DNA of 48,384 nt from Zygnema circumcarinatum (lineage: Eukaryota; Streptophyta; Zygnematophyceae; Zygnematales; Zygnemataceae), in the NCBI GenBank assembly GCA_037447605.1, contig CM074814.1, positions 1,800,642 through 1,849,025 of the forward strand. Direction: 5' to 3'. Each line of letters starts with the position of its first letter. Positions within the stretch are counted from its first letter, which is position 1. The notes under the pieces are model-generated. The model made no database searches and was not told the origin of the DNA. It saw only the letters and a list, made by a program, of their open reading frames with translations. A program made the translations under genes and the position numbers. Shown here piece by piece: positions 19,701-33,030 of this stretch.

Positions 19701-22700
19701 CGTGGGTCGACTGTGTGGTTATGTCTGTGAGTTGTTGTTTGTTCGGGAAGGCTGCGGAGAGAGTCTTGGAGGAATAGGGAAGGGGGCTTGCGTTGCATGT
19801 TTTGGTAATTGAAAGGTGGCGTATGTCTTGTGTGGAGATGAAATGCGAGTTCTTCAATCTCCCTTTTCCCTTCTCTTTGTCACTCTCTTCTTCTCTTTCC
19901 TTTCCCCCTCTAGTCGCCTATCGAGTCTCTCCTGTCTCCTCTCTGTCTCTCCTTTTTCCTCCCTCTCCTTCCTCTGCTCTTTCCTCTAACTTCCTCTTTC
20001 CTCTGAGAGGCTTAAGCAAAACTTGCAGAGTCTTCAACCACCCACTCTGCCTCCGTCCCCCTGTTGCCCATCATTCCCCTTCCTGCAGAAGCTGGTAAAA
20101 TATGCTTTTCGGCCGGTCCTTTCCGATGGCTGCGAGAAGGAGGCGGAGCCATGCGCCGTTGTGGGGTTCGGGGGAGGCATTCAGCTTGCAGGCTATGGAG
20201 TGGAAATGGCTCTGAAGAACATGGAGTACAAGGCCATAGATGATAGCGAGGTGAAGAAAGGTGAGCGAGGTTATTGAAAGCTCTTTCTTGTTCCTTTGGT
20301 GTAGAGATAGAATGTAGGGAACTGCGAGAAAGTAGCCTATGAAAAGTGGAAGTGGATGTTGTGCAGACCAGTAGCTTTATATGGCCAAGTTTGTTGCATG
20401 CAGAGGCGGCTATGGACGACACGAAGGAGGATCTGACTCAAGATGTGAAAGGTTTCATTTTCTCAACTCTTTTGGTGAGTAAAGTGAAGCGAAGCAGATT
20501 AGGAGGAATTGGTCACAAACAATCAATGTTTTGTGCGCAGATCTGTGCATTCGGTGTACGATCATACGTACCTGCAGGCCTTGCTGCCTTGCTCTTTTGA
20601 CCACCAAATTTTGCTCTATTTTTCTCTCACCATAGAAGAGATTACCTGCTACTTTATCATCTATATCCTTGACTAACCTGAATTTCTTGCATGCAGGAGG
20701 GGCGGCCCGAACTGACTGGCGATCTCCTCACTCTGCGGGACAACCTGCTTGCCTCCGCACAGGACACAGTGAGGGATTCCTACAGCGTGTGGGAGCTCAA
20801 GGGTATGCCCAACAACAACAATAATAATACTGAAAAGAGTAATAATAGCTCACAAAGATGTCAAAGTCTTTTTGCGAAATTCAAGAAACAGATAGGCAAA
20901 AGCGAGGTATTCTGGTTGTAGTTCCTGAAATAGAAACGTTTGCAGGCTCGCTTGTTGAAGGAAATGAAGGAGATGCTGTTTGGGGTTTTGCGGTTGGGCG
21001 GTGCAGATTTAGGCGTGCAGGCCTCGCAGCGCATCGCGCAGGGTTCAGAGCCGCTCCGCCTCCTGCGGGAGATCAGCCACAACTTCCCCAACCTTGTCAC
21101 GTCACTCTCGCGAGTCAAGGTGCGTCTCTCTGCCATGCATTCGTTCGCATGCTTTATCTCGCCATGTCTCCAGGCAAATGTATGGCATGTGCACATGTAG
21201 AACGCGCATCTGCGTGCATCTGCTGCCAAGGAGGGAGCAGAAGCAGGGAAGGGCTATATGTATCATCCTTTGATGGGCAATGTGGCCGATGGCTAGCAAT
21301 ATCATGAGTTGTATCCACCGGAATGTCTTTTGCTTTTTCTTACTTTCCTATTGGGTGGCTGCCACCTCCGTCTGTAAGCAATCCCAAAAAAGAAAGAAAA
21401 AGTGTCACAATCAACATATCGCGACAGGCCGGGCCGTACAGGCCACATGTCATCTTTTGGCAATGTAAAGTAAATTAGAGAACACAAGAAAGTATTCTCT
21501 ACGTATTGGCCCTGATGATTTGCCTATATATTGAGTACTGTTATGGTGGTATTGGACGGGTTGCAGGTGGACGAGAGATTCTTGGAGGAGTTGCAGGCAT
21601 CGCAGAAAATGGTGCCGGCAGGTCGCACAGTTCTGACCATCAATGGGCTTGTGCTCAACCTCGACAGAATCGACATTTTCTCGTATGTTCTGCCCTTGGT
21701 CAGTCCTTACTATTTTGAAACAGAAAAGTCATGTTTGCCAGCAAGCTGGTTCAAATGAGTGTGGCGAGTAAGCTTGAAAGTTTACTTACAGAATATTCTA
21801 AGTGGAGGAAGTCAAGTTTATCGCATGGCTTAGTTCGTTAGTCTGTTTGCTGAGACTGAAAGGCATGAATTTCTCCATTCTCGAATGCATAACTGACCAA
21901 AGGTTTGGACGGTGGTCGATGGGCTCGAGTTAGGCTGCTCAAAATCGTCAAAGTGGAGTTGGAGTTGGCAGTGAAGCTGAAGAAACTTCAGGTAACGAAG
22001 TCTGTCTCAAAACTTCCTATCATATACACAACTAAAGATTACATTAAGACACATACAACCTTTAAATATGTCCTCTTAATGGCTCCCTTACCCCCCTTCC
22101 GCTATGCATGTGTGGGCAGTTTCCAGCAGCAGCCATTCGTGAGCTCGCCAAAGTGCATCCCCAAGATTCCGATAACCAGCTCCGACTCGATTTCCGCTCC
22201 GAACAAGTTCAATACTTGAACAATATTGAGACTGACCCGCAGTACAGGGGTTGGCGGTCCAACCTTAATGAGGTCAGCAACTGTACGGAATCGTGAGAGC
22301 TGAGCTCAGCTTTGTTGGTTGGATATGGGGAAGAAGTTTCTGAGACATGTGGAATTGGGTTGGGTTCGTTTGGACCTTCTTCGCAGTTGCTCATGCCGAT
22401 GTACCCCGGGCAGATGCGGGCTGTACGGAAGAACCTTTTCCATGCTGTTTATATCATAAATCCAATCTCTGAGATTGGCATTAAGGTAGGGCCCTTATAG
22501 GGACTCCAACGAAAGCTGGAAATGTGAATTTCACCCACCACCAGGTGCAGAATGTCTTATTCAACTATGTGTAACAGGTCAGAACTTTTGTTAGCTTCCA
22601 CTACTCGAAACAGGCGACCGAAGCAGTACTGTCAATGAATATCAATTAAAGGAAGCCTGCTATGTGTACCCAACCTTGCAACACCTTGATGTATAGAACC

Positions 22701-25700
22701 AAACCTTCATCATGATAGCAATGCTTGTCGTTTTAGGCACATCTTTCGGTACATTGTAGAGCGAGAAGATGTTTGTGTTGTGCAGTTTGTCTAGTCAACG
22801 ATGTAAAAACATATTCCAAGTTACGCTATCTGGTGAGGAAAGGAGCGCAGGCATTGGAGGAGGTAAATTATTACTACCAGAATCAGGTCCCTATCCGGTT
22901 CGGATTCCTTTTGGTCAGCCCCGGGTTGGTCGACGAGCTGACTTACCGAGCCGACTATGTGGAGCCGGTAGCTTGGCAGGAGGGCGATCTTGCAGACTTG
23001 GTGGGTGCTTAAAACGATGCTCATCTTCATAGTTGGCTACTTGACAACCTTACGAATGGTTTTGTTTCAAAACTCACTGAGCTATTTGGGTTTTTGGACA
23101 CTCTGTAAGGCCATTTATGTGGCCTTTTTATGCCCGTGAGAGTTGGGTCTCCCTATAAAAGGTGTCTGTCTTCATGGTTTCAGATGTGTGAGATCAGATC
23201 AAGCTGAGAGTGGTTTTTTGTTGTGGTTTAACGCTATCACACACTTTCAATATGAGGTGATTGCAGGCCATACGGATCTTCTATCACATCAAACGAACCG
23301 CAGACATTCGGTTGGCCTTTAGTTTTCTCTTTTCGGTGAGTTTCTTCATTGCAGGTATTAGTGGAGGATTGCAGCTCTTGCTAAGTCCAAGCGACTACTT
23401 ATACTATCATGTAGAGGTGTTTTGTTTATAACATGAAAATTCAGCGGAAACAAGTGACGAGAAGTTGCCATATTGCTCCTTCCTTCGTTCAGTTGGCACA
23501 GGATGACGACCCATTTGCCGGCATGTTTGGAGGGTTTGCCTTTGAAGAGCCGAAAGAGAGGAAACCCATAACCGAACAAACTCTTGAAGATGCTTACTCG
23601 GATGCCATGAGGTAAGCACTGCTCTTGTTCAGCGCTCATTTCTTGTTGCAATAGTCTTGGCACTCTATCCTTCTTACTCCTCGATTCCTATGGTTCTGAA
23701 AGTCCATACTTCCGTATACGCTTGTTTTCTTTCCAATGACCGTTCCATTGGGTTTTGCCCGTGCGAACTTCAGAGAATCATCTGCTCACTTGTCTGCATG
23801 GAACACAGAACCACTCCTTTTAAACTCCTTTTACATCGATTCTGATCTCTCCCTCTCTCCTTCTTTCGAGGTTAGGAATCGAGGGCTTTCAGCAGACCTT
23901 GAAGTTTTGGAGTCCCTAAAAACGGCTCATTCTCCGGAAGCAGCCGAAGTTTTAGCCAGTGCCCGCCGAGCTGTACAGATGGGATTGGCCGACTCCCATC
24001 CCTGCATGCTGTTTAACGGACAGTTTTACGGCACGGATGCGGTAATCCCTGTTCCACATTCACTCCATTTTGCATGCAGGAGAGTTCACACAGATATTGA
24101 GAGAATCAGGACAAGTTGATCTCCGGTTGGTGGGGGGGGGGTTTTACTTTGACGTGAATGACTGGTTCTTCATATGTTTTTGTTTAAAGCATATGTGTGA
24201 GGTGGCAGGTAGTGGGCGGTGCCATGGAAGCCATGAACCGAGAGATGCACGAGGTACAGCGAGCCGTATACTTCCAAGTGATCACGCAAAGGACGGATGT
24301 TTTGGACCACTTTCTCAGCCAAGGGAGCGTCAAGCGCTACAATCCCCAAGTGAGATTCATTTAAAAACTGACAAACACAGACTACTTACCACGGGCCATC
24401 AAACTACAGACATAGCCAAAGAAGGGAACCTTGCCACTTCGTCAACTTTCGGTTTATGTTAGCGAGTATTGGAGTATTGAAGAATGGCTATGATGTGCTG
24501 TTGGGGCTGCACAGGTTTTGGGCATGGACGGTCACGAACTTCAGTATGTCGGCCTTGCAGGCGTGCTTTTGGAGAAAGGGGAAGTGATGGCGGGCCTGCA
24601 ATACCTGCACCATCCTGGAAGTAAGGCATGCCCCATCGCCTGCACGTGCGTGGAATACCATAGCAAATGTTGGAAGCAGAATCTTATGCCCATTAACTTG
24701 TCGGCTAGGCTAAGCTGAGCTAGGCTGCCTTCGGAAGCTTAGGAGAGAGTCACTTGCATTGTCTATTCTTGGGTTTTTTGCCAATTTAACAGCTTTCAAC
24801 CAGTGCTAGAGGGCTGACTGGGGTTGGTTGGTTGGTTGTAACTTCCTGACGGAGGGTTTCGCCATTGGTGGGTGCAGCCGAGGATCGTGCCAAGGCCTTC
24901 TCCCATTGGCTGGCCCTCGACTCGAGCGCTCCTAAAGGCGGATCGCTGCTCGTGCAGGCACTGCAGCATGTGGTGGGCATGCGGACATGCCACATGAGAT
25001 AACACATGACATGATGGACATGAGATGATGGGACCCATGTGGGGGATGTGTGTCTGGCATGTGGGCGGTTAAGGCATGGGATGGTGTTGCCTCACAACCA
25101 ACCATACTTAAGTGCATTGCCGCTGAATTTAAAGAATGGTAGGGGAGGTCCTGAATTATCATACATTTCGTTTAGTCGATGCTAGTGATTGAGGAACGCA
25201 AATTCGACTTAAGGCCATGAGCTAGTTATACTTGCATTTAAGCAGATTACCTTTGTCAGTGAGCCCGGTCATGTAGAAGGCGGGAAAGGGCGAAAGCCCT
25301 TTCCCTTTCATGCGTCACAGCATGTCAGCTTAAGCTCATATCTACCTCTGTTTTTTCCAGGCCCTGAGTGCTATTTGAAGTCCTTTCTTTATTAGAAGGG
25401 AGAGCGATGAAGGATGAGGAGTAGTCTCATGGAGCAGTGGTAGTCTGACTCTCTCCCGGTCACACTATGCAGGTTTCTGAAGAGGGCAAAAATGCGAGGT
25501 TGGCAGTACTGCACAACGCCCCCCCACCTGCAGAATGCGACTCTCTCACAGGCCTCCTGCTTATCCCACGAGTGGTGCTCGCTTTGCTCAACGTTCAGAG
25601 GTAATGCGGAGGTCCATCTTTGTGCTGCCTTTGTCAGTCTAATCTTCGCAACCCATCTTATATTCTGCTTCAACTAGATTCATGCTAGTTGTATTGTGTC

Positions 25701-28700
25701 GATGTGGGGTCTGATGAATGTTTTCTTTATGGTTTCTGAGCAGCCGGCGGTCCAAAGTCGTTCCTGTTCTCCTCCGCTTTCTCGCCTCTCCCCAAGCCTT
25801 AGAAGCAGCCAATGAGTGCTTGGAAGAAACCAACGCTGCTGCAGCGGTGGCCGCTCTGTTAGAGTTGGCGGAGGAGGGAGGGCTCAGAACAGAGGGGATG
25901 AGAGAGACTCTCTCTGAACCTACACAAGTGAAGGCAGCGCTGGAGAGGCTCGAAAAAGTGAGCTTTTGTTGGGCTCATGAAGGAAGTAAGGCAGGTTTGG
26001 AAGCTTTCTGTTTCGATGATGAAGCAATATTTGTTGACAGTCTTAGTTGGAGTTGCAGGAGGCGGAGTTTGCAAGCACTGATTTGGGCCTTGAGGCCGGG
26101 ACGGATACTATAGTCAGCAATGGAAGGGTGAGGTTTCTAAGCTTTCAATGGACACGAAAACTAGTGCATGGTATGGGATTGATGCAGGTGTTTTAGCAAC
26201 ATTTGTAATGGCGGGCCTAGATTTGACCTTCCTGACATATTTTCCTATAGAACAGTCTCTGAATTCGGTGATTTCTATTGTGCTCTTTCAATGCTGACTG
26301 CATTTGGTTTCTTGCTAATTTGAGGTCAAACCATGGAGGCCCACATTCTGCTCTGTGAATCGTGCTGAAAGTAGACCATGGAGTGGGACGTGCAGGTGCT
26401 CATTCCCGGGAGTAGTTTTGCGGTGGACGACTTCCTTTTGTTGGAAAACTTCGAGCAGAAAAAAAGTGAGCCTGTGGCAGCCATCGTGGAAGCCATCGAT
26501 TGGCAAACAGCTGCATCACTCGATGCTGACGATATCTCCAGGTCAGACTCGTTTTTTTGAACCCTTGCAGTCGCATTTCTGCCTCAAAGGAAATCGAAAA
26601 TACCTCTTCAACCACTGACCATTTACAAGTGTTGTTACTTTAGGGGTGGAATGCCTATTCGCGTATCCAACTTAACCCCAAACTGCTAAAAGCCATGAAG
26701 CGCACTTTTCTGCTCTACCACTGCAGTGAATTTCTGAGCACTGTCACAATGGCAGCTTCTTCCGAAGTCTGGGCTCGTGAACGGAGTGGAGAATACGCAA
26801 ATTTGGACCAAGTGCTGAAGAACGTACGGAGCAGGTGAGCTGTCAGCGGCTGCACTTTCCTGACATCAATAGCATGCTAATCATTGAACATAACATGGAG
26901 GTGATCAAATGTGCAAACTAGCTCATAGACCTGCCCCTCCTTCTCGGCTCAAATGTCTCATTTTGTCGTGTTTCGCCGTTGCTCTTTCCCAGTGGCATTG
27001 TTCGCGAGGAGAGCGATGCGCTGCTGTCTGTGGAGGGGTTCATGGACCCTCTCAGCGACAAAGCGCAGATTCTCGCCCCTTTGTTGATGCTTCTGCAGGA
27101 GTGGTTCAAACCAACACTTAGAATCGCCATGAATCCACAGGTAGGACTGCTTGGGCCTTTCCTCTGAAGGTAATAAAGGTACCGGCATGAAGTTGTGATT
27201 TGGGTATTTCTTCGGCCAGTTGGGTTTTTGAGGTAAATGGGTAACTCATAGGATTGTTCCATGTTTGTTGGATTGCTTGTGGGTGTACTTGTTGCAGCGT
27301 TCTCTGGCAGATGTGCCTCTGAAGAGCTTCTATTCATACGCACACCCTCTCAAGGTGGGTCTTTATCCAAGCATCGCTGACAGGAGGGAAAAAAGTCTTA
27401 CCTGATGAGGATGAGCCTTTCTGATTGTTCCTGTGGCAAGGATGGGGAGCCCTTTGGGCCTGGTGGTTAGATGATGTATGTGTTTGGGATTCCTAGGGTG
27501 AACTGGGTCAAGGGAGGGAGAGATGAGCAGGAGGGAGGGAGGTCGAGTTAGGTCGCAAAAGAGGTGCTTCCACTCCAGCTTACCTCTACCTCCCTCCCGC
27601 TTGCTCATCTCTCCGTTCAGTCCACTTGCTAATGGCTCCTCTCCAGCATCTCCCTCTCCCTCCCTGCCTCTCCCCTTCCTTTCCCGTCCGCGGCTCACTT
27701 CCTCCTCCCAGCCTCCCTTCACCCCTCCACCTCCTCTCTCTTTTCCTGCAGCTCATCTTGTCCTCCCTTCTTGCAGCTCGTTTTCCCCTCCCTCCTTTCC
27801 TCCCTCCTTCCCTCCGTCCAATTCTTTGCTTCATCCTCCCTCGCTGCTGCTCTCTTCCTCCTCGCTCCCTCCCTCCCTTCAAGTTTCATCCAATAGAGTA
27901 GTTCATGGCATACTATGCCCGTGAGGAGGCCAAAATGTGTTCAATTCCTGAACCTGAAAGTAGTTCGCTTTGCGTTCTGCTGACAGGATGATTTTACAGA
28001 GAGTGGCGCATTGGGTTCCGGAGCAGCAGCGGTGTTTACAAATCTCCCCAAATCCCGCACTCTCACAATGAACCTCAAAGAGCCCGAGCCCTGGTTGGTC
28101 GAGCCCACTCTCGCTGTGTGAGAAGCCTTACCACCCCTCTCCCTCACTATGCTCACTTCTCCTACCTTCCGCTCTGCTGCTCTGCTTCTTATGCACTCAC
28201 TCTATGCTCAAGAAGAAGTGTGATGCCAAGTATGGTTGTGTCAAAATCATTGCGTGAAGGTTTGCTAAGGCAGGAGGGATGTCTGGGAGCAGATATGATC
28301 TAGACAACTTGGTCTTGGACAAAATTCCGGAACGGAATATCATGGCCATTTTTGAGCTGGAAGCGCTTATGATCACTGGTTAGTCTTTCATCCTTTTCAG
28401 CCATTCCCCTTCACGCCCTACCTTTACCCTAAGCTCGAGATATTCGCAAACGCACTTCTGAGCTGAGCTGAAACTTTAGAACCCTTTATCTCCAGTCCAA
28501 TGACTTCGGTCCGTCTGGTAACCTCTCCACTTCTTCTCCTCTTCAGGTCACTGCTATGAAGGGAGAGAACCCCCTCGAGGTCTGCAGCTTGTTCTGGGAA
28601 CGAGGCAGAGACCCCATCTTGTGGACACCATAGTTATGTCAAACCTCGGCTACTTTCAGCTCAAAGCTTCGCCTGCCTTTTGGACTCTGCAGCTTGCACC

Positions 28701-31414
28701 GGGTCGGAGCAGCGAGCTCTATACTCTGGAGGGGGAGAGGGAAGGAGAGGGAGAAGGAGAGGGGGAAGGGGAGGGGGGACCCACCAGCATGGCAGTGGCA
28801 GTTAGCGATTTGCAGGGACAGCTTGTGCGAATGACGGTGGTAAAGAGGCGGGGCAGGGAGGAGGAGAGTCTGTTGGAAGCCGAGGAGAGACCTGCAGAGG
28901 ACATAGACAACCCTAAAAAGGTGACTGTTCCACAGCAAAAGCTTTGTTTTCCTATAGACTGCATCGGTGGGTCGCTTCTTCCAGTGAACAAAGACGCCTT
29001 TCCTCCATGAGCTTGCTGAGGATGGTGGAATTCATTGGCAGAGACATCTGTTCACATGGATATAACTGCTTGAACCTGTGTGGTGTGACGTCTGCAGCCT
29101 GCGAGGGTGGGGGAGCAGAAAAGTAAGTCGGTGTGGGGCTCCCTCCTGCACACGATTAAGGGAGGAGGTGAGCCGCAGGGTGGGCGGACGGACAGTCAAA
29201 AAGAAGCCGCAGGAGGGCAGCAGGTGGGTAGGGTTTGGGGTAATTTGGGAGAATGTCAGACTGCTGGATGGGTTGGTCGTTCAAAGAGAACTTTTCTGTA
29301 CCACACATTTTTCTGCTAAGCAGGTGCAAGGGGTGTCAGAATGAAAGGCACATTCTGTGCTCCATTACTGACTACTTTCCTGCTGATGATTGCAGCAGTT
29401 GAGGGGGAGTTGAGCTACTGAATGTCTTGTCTTGTCTTTGAATGTGCTTCTCAGGATGGGCGGCAAGAAGCAGACGTGTTGAATGGAGGCCGGCAAGGGG
29501 AGACCATCAATATATTCTCAATTGCGAGTGGACATCTGTGAGTGAAGCCATCCTCTCCTTTCGGAGTATGCTGTACTTTACCACCGTACTTTTCATAAGA
29601 TGCTCATCTCTGAGCAAAACCAGATTGTGTTCCTATTGGGAATGACTTGGAATACCGACCGAGGTGCTTGGCTCGTTTCGCGTGTTGTTCCAGGTATGAG
29701 CGTTTCACCAAAATCATGATTTTGTCGGTGCTGAAGAACACCCGTCGGCCAGTCAAATTTTGGTTTATCAAGAACTACCTTTCTCCTCGATTCAAAGATG
29801 TCATACCGGTGATGGCGAAGCACTATGGCTTTGAAGCAGAGCTGGTAACTTACAAATGGCCTTCTTGGCTTCACAAGCAGACGGAAAAGCAGCGCCTTAT
29901 CTGGGCCTACAAGATTCTGTTTCTTGATGTGCTTTTCCCTCTGTCCACAAAGAAGGTCATTTTCGTCGATGCCGATCAGATTGTTCGGGCAGACATGGGC
30001 GAACTTTACGACATGGACCTCCATGGACGCCCTCTCGCTTACACTCCCATGTGCGACAACAATATGGAGATGGAGGGCTATCGATTCTGGAAGCAGGTGG
30101 GCTGTGCAGGTAGCTGCAAGGGCAGGTAGAGAGGCAGGACAGCTCCTTTCAGTGTTTAATGAGATGCACTTGAACTCTGAACTTTGGACATGTTTGAAAG
30201 TGTCTACCTCAGTGTTTGGAGGCAGCCACACAACATTTCAAGTGGCTTTAGAATATGGCAACTGAAGAATGCTTTGGTACGTGACCTGCAGGGCTTCTGG
30301 AGAGACCATCTCAATGGCAAACCGTATCATATCAGGTAAGTTTTGGGCCCTGTAGATCATAACGCTCAAGCTGAAGCTGAATTCCATGAGCTGAGGCGAT
30401 AGGAGGGATGCAGGGTGGGATAATTCTTGCTTTGTTCTTTGCTTAGGTTCACCTTCACCACTAAAGGACTCGTGGTCAAGGGTCTCATCTTCATCCACTG
30501 TGGTGCCTCTTAAACCGCTTTCAAGAGATCTGACGCTTGTGATTGCCGATTGTTAGTCTAAAGCAATCAGCATTGAGGTGTGTCATTGAAAACTCCGTCA
30601 GCTAGGCAGCAGAGCCATTTGAATGAGTCAAGGAGCAATGGGTATGGCCGGCACAGTGCCCTTTACGTGGTCGACCTTGTAAAGTTTCGGCAATCGGCGG
30701 CCGGCGATCAGCTGCGGGTGTTCTATGAGAGTCTAAGTCGCGACCCCAATTCTCTGGCGAACCTCGACCAGGACCTCCCCAACTACGCGCAGCACATGGT
30801 GCCCATCTTCTCGCTGCCGCAGCATTGGCTATGGTGTGAGTCATGGTGCGGGAATGCGACCAAACCGTCGGCCAAAACTATCGACCTCTGCAACAACCCA
30901 ATGACTAAGGAGCCAAAACTGGAGGTGGGTCTCATCCTGGACAAGCAGAAGAAGGAAACTCGGAAGCTGTCAAGGTCAATGCTATCCTCATGAACATGAT
31001 GTATCATGATCTCTCTAAGTCTAGAAAGGGAGGCTCGTGCTTCAGATGTCATGTCTGAGATCATGGAGAAATGTGCCGTGCCATATTCGAGTCATTCTGA
31101 TCACAGATCTGTTTCCCTTCAAGCGTGGGCGATACACTGAAAATGCAATTGTTGCTTTCTTTGTTTTGCAGGGCGCTCGGCGGATTGTAGCAGAGTGGCC
31201 GGCCCTGGATGAAGAGCAGAGGCAGTTCACAGAGCGAGTCGAGTCAGGGGAACTCGAATTGGGGGGCCTCCGCAATGTTCCTTTGGAGGCGCACTCCGAG
31301 GAGGGCGAAGGCGAGATTGAGGCGAGGGAAGAAGAGGAATTGCGATGGGTGGAGGTGGCGGAAGGTGAGGACGAGAGGGTTGGCGAAAGAGACGATGGGA
31401 AGGACGAGCTATGA
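16739..31414 (+). CDS. UGGT: UDP-glucose:glycoprotein glucosyltransferase (UGGT), complete
   Basis: This ER-lumen folding sensor adds glucose from UDP-glucose to N-glycans of misfolded glycoproteins, so calnexin/calreticulin rebind them. Exons: 16739-16905, 18477-18890, 19325-19475, 20089-20260, 20404-20474, 20697-20802, 21007-21119, 21567-21682, 21934-21991, 22120-22272, 22387-22485, 22851-23000, 23267-23335, 23493-23611, 23876-24041, 24209-24349, 24515-24620, 24878-24972, 25473-25600, 25744-25957, 26059-26127, 26396-26541, 26727-26834, 26993-27140, 27298-27354, 27987-28117, 28293-28378, 28547-28920, 29098-29223, 29455-29537, 29694-30096, 30292-30335, 30657-30924, 31172-31414. All phases agree: 1697 aa. 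A signal peptide (1-31, [12 protein letters not shown]) precedes the thioredoxin-like sensor region ([34 protein letters not shown]). The GT24 domain begins near 1355 ([15 protein letters not shown]) with the metal-binding DAD in [10 protein letters not shown] (about 1471-1473) and [13 protein letters not shown]. It ends in KDEL. Exon 14 could start at 23502 instead. Confidence 0.96.
19497..19586 (+). repeat. CATG microsatellite and GGCATGTG minisatellite in UGGT intron 3
   Basis: Tandem CATG units (about 19497-19516) run into about seven copies of an 8-bp unit, GGCATGTG. It lies wholly in the intron after exon 3 and gives a misleading His/Met/Cys-rich open frame on both strands. Confidence 0.9.
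27540..27890 (+). repeat. Polypyrimidine-rich block in UGGT intron 25
   Basis: A long CT-rich run (CTCCCTCC-type units, purine-rich on the other strand) fills most of this intron. A similar but shorter block lies at about 19855-20000 in intron 3. Open frames here are composition artefacts. Confidence 0.75.
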
Positions 31415-33030
31415 GGGAGGGGCTGCTCCAACATTCAATTTGATGGAACTATATCGTCCGGCGAAAAAATAGACCATTTTTGTTGAACTTTTGACGAAGA
31501 AAAGGATGAATTTCGTGGTAGTCTATATTGTGATGTTTCGCGGGAGGCCTCAAAACGGAAATTTAAGAAAATACAGTCGTCCAGTGTCAATAGATTGCAA
31601 TAGATTGATCGATTTGATGTTGAAGTTATGCATTGGAGTACTGCACTGCAACTTTCAAATGAAAGTAGGAGTGGCATTGGAGTTTTCAAAGTTATGATGA
31701 CTTTATGTTCCATTCGCCTTGGCAGACGGACAGTTTACCGTTCATCCTATGTAGTGCTTTCCCGTTGACCTCTTTTAGCGCGGACATCGCTGACCATGCC
31801 CCCCCACCAATCGATATCAGACGGAGCCCTGTGGGCCACACAGCTTACACCATTTCACAAATGTTTGTTTGAAATTTTGGGAATACAAAACGCTAGTTGT
31901 ATATCCCATTCACATGCAACCAACCATGCGTGCGTTCTGACTCTTACATTCACATTCATGCCCACCCCACTAGAGTTACTATACCATGTAAGCCCATGTT
32001 TACCATACACGCCCGTACGGTATTCCCTTCCGTATGGACCCTGTACGGCCCTCGTCGTGGCTCCGCCCTATCTCATCGATCGGGTGCGCTGACGTGGTGC
32101 CGTGCGGCCCGCCCATTGGCTCTGACCATGAACTCTTCTCCACCACGTGGCACGCCGCGAGTGGGTCAAATGTTGCCACGTTGCACGCGGGCAGTGGCGG
32201 GTGGCAATCGCGGATAAGGCCCCGCCCCCCACCCTTTGCGCTGCGGCCCTTTCTGCTGTGCTGCCCTCCACACGCCGGCTTCCTCCCCCCCGCAGGTATG
32301 CCCGCCATGGCGGCCTCCCTCTCCCGCACCCTCTCCCGCACCCACTCCGTTTCCTCTCCCTAGGCAGACCTCCTGCGCTACGTTGTGGTGCTGCCACTTG
32401 ACATGGTGGAGGGAATATTTAAATGAGATGTGCCCTTCTAGAACGGTGGCATGAGGTTCAGGCGTTTGATATGGGAATTGGATGAGCATCCGGCACGGGT
32501 GGGAGTTGCAGATTGCAGATGCTTGTTGCTGCGCGTGGTTTCATTGACATGTGATTGCCGCATGGGACGCGGCTGAATGTGCGGTTGACCATGCAGTGCT
32601 GGTGCCTTGTTTGATTTTTACTTCCATGGGCGTATAGCTGCCAGAGGCTCGTTCTTCTACAATCCCCTCCCGGGCTAAACCTTTCAGTATGCCAAAGCTT
32701 CCTGGCTGTCGTACTGTTTGGCTTCACTTTGAAATAGTTACCGCTGCTGGCTTCGCTTCACTGCATCTGCGCACTACATGACGAATAATCAGCGATGGCA
32801 GCATTTGCCATTGATTGGTTGAGCCGGAGAGCCTCTGCATGACGCCGTGACTCGACTTGACAAATGTTCTAGGTTGTAGTTCCAGATGTCGTCTCTTTCG
32901 TGATGAGACGTAGCTACTAATGGCACGCAATCAGTAGGGACAGCCTTTATCGTCGTGTGGTACTCCTGAAGCAGTGCCCGAAGACTATGCATTGCCAACC
33001 TAAGAGAATGTGCCTACTGGCGTGCGCGTG
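31415..33030. other. UGGT 3' flank and upstream region of the next gene
   Basis: No gene is supported. Around 32006-32052 there are three GTACGG/CGTACGG motifs and a CCGTATGG. A GC-rich block (32030-32400) contains a CAG/GTATGC donor-like site at about 32294-32302 and a short Ser/Arg-rich frame starting ATGGCGGCCTCC. This could be a non-coding or transit-peptide first exon of the gene at 33031, but the link is unproven. Confidence 0.35.

Noticed and set aside
19409-19798. His/Met/Cys-rich frames on both strands
   Set aside because: Translation of the CATG minisatellite in a UGGT intron.
1577-22622. Shared 15-mer AACAGGCGACCGAAG at about 1550 and 22608
   Set aside because: One 15-base match within 48 kb is expected about once by chance; flanks are unrelated.
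22773-22850. Longer UGGT exon 12 beginning at an upstream TGCAG
   Set aside because: In the required phase it hits TAG after two codons. Starting at 22851 keeps phase and matches the UGGT alignment.
24080-24126. Possible extra UGGT exon after a TGCAG acceptor
   Set aside because: It would introduce a stop in the required phase; exons 15 and 16 join perfectly without it.
27523-27924. Ser/Pro/Leu-rich frame
   Set aside because: Polypyrimidine tract within UGGT intron 25.
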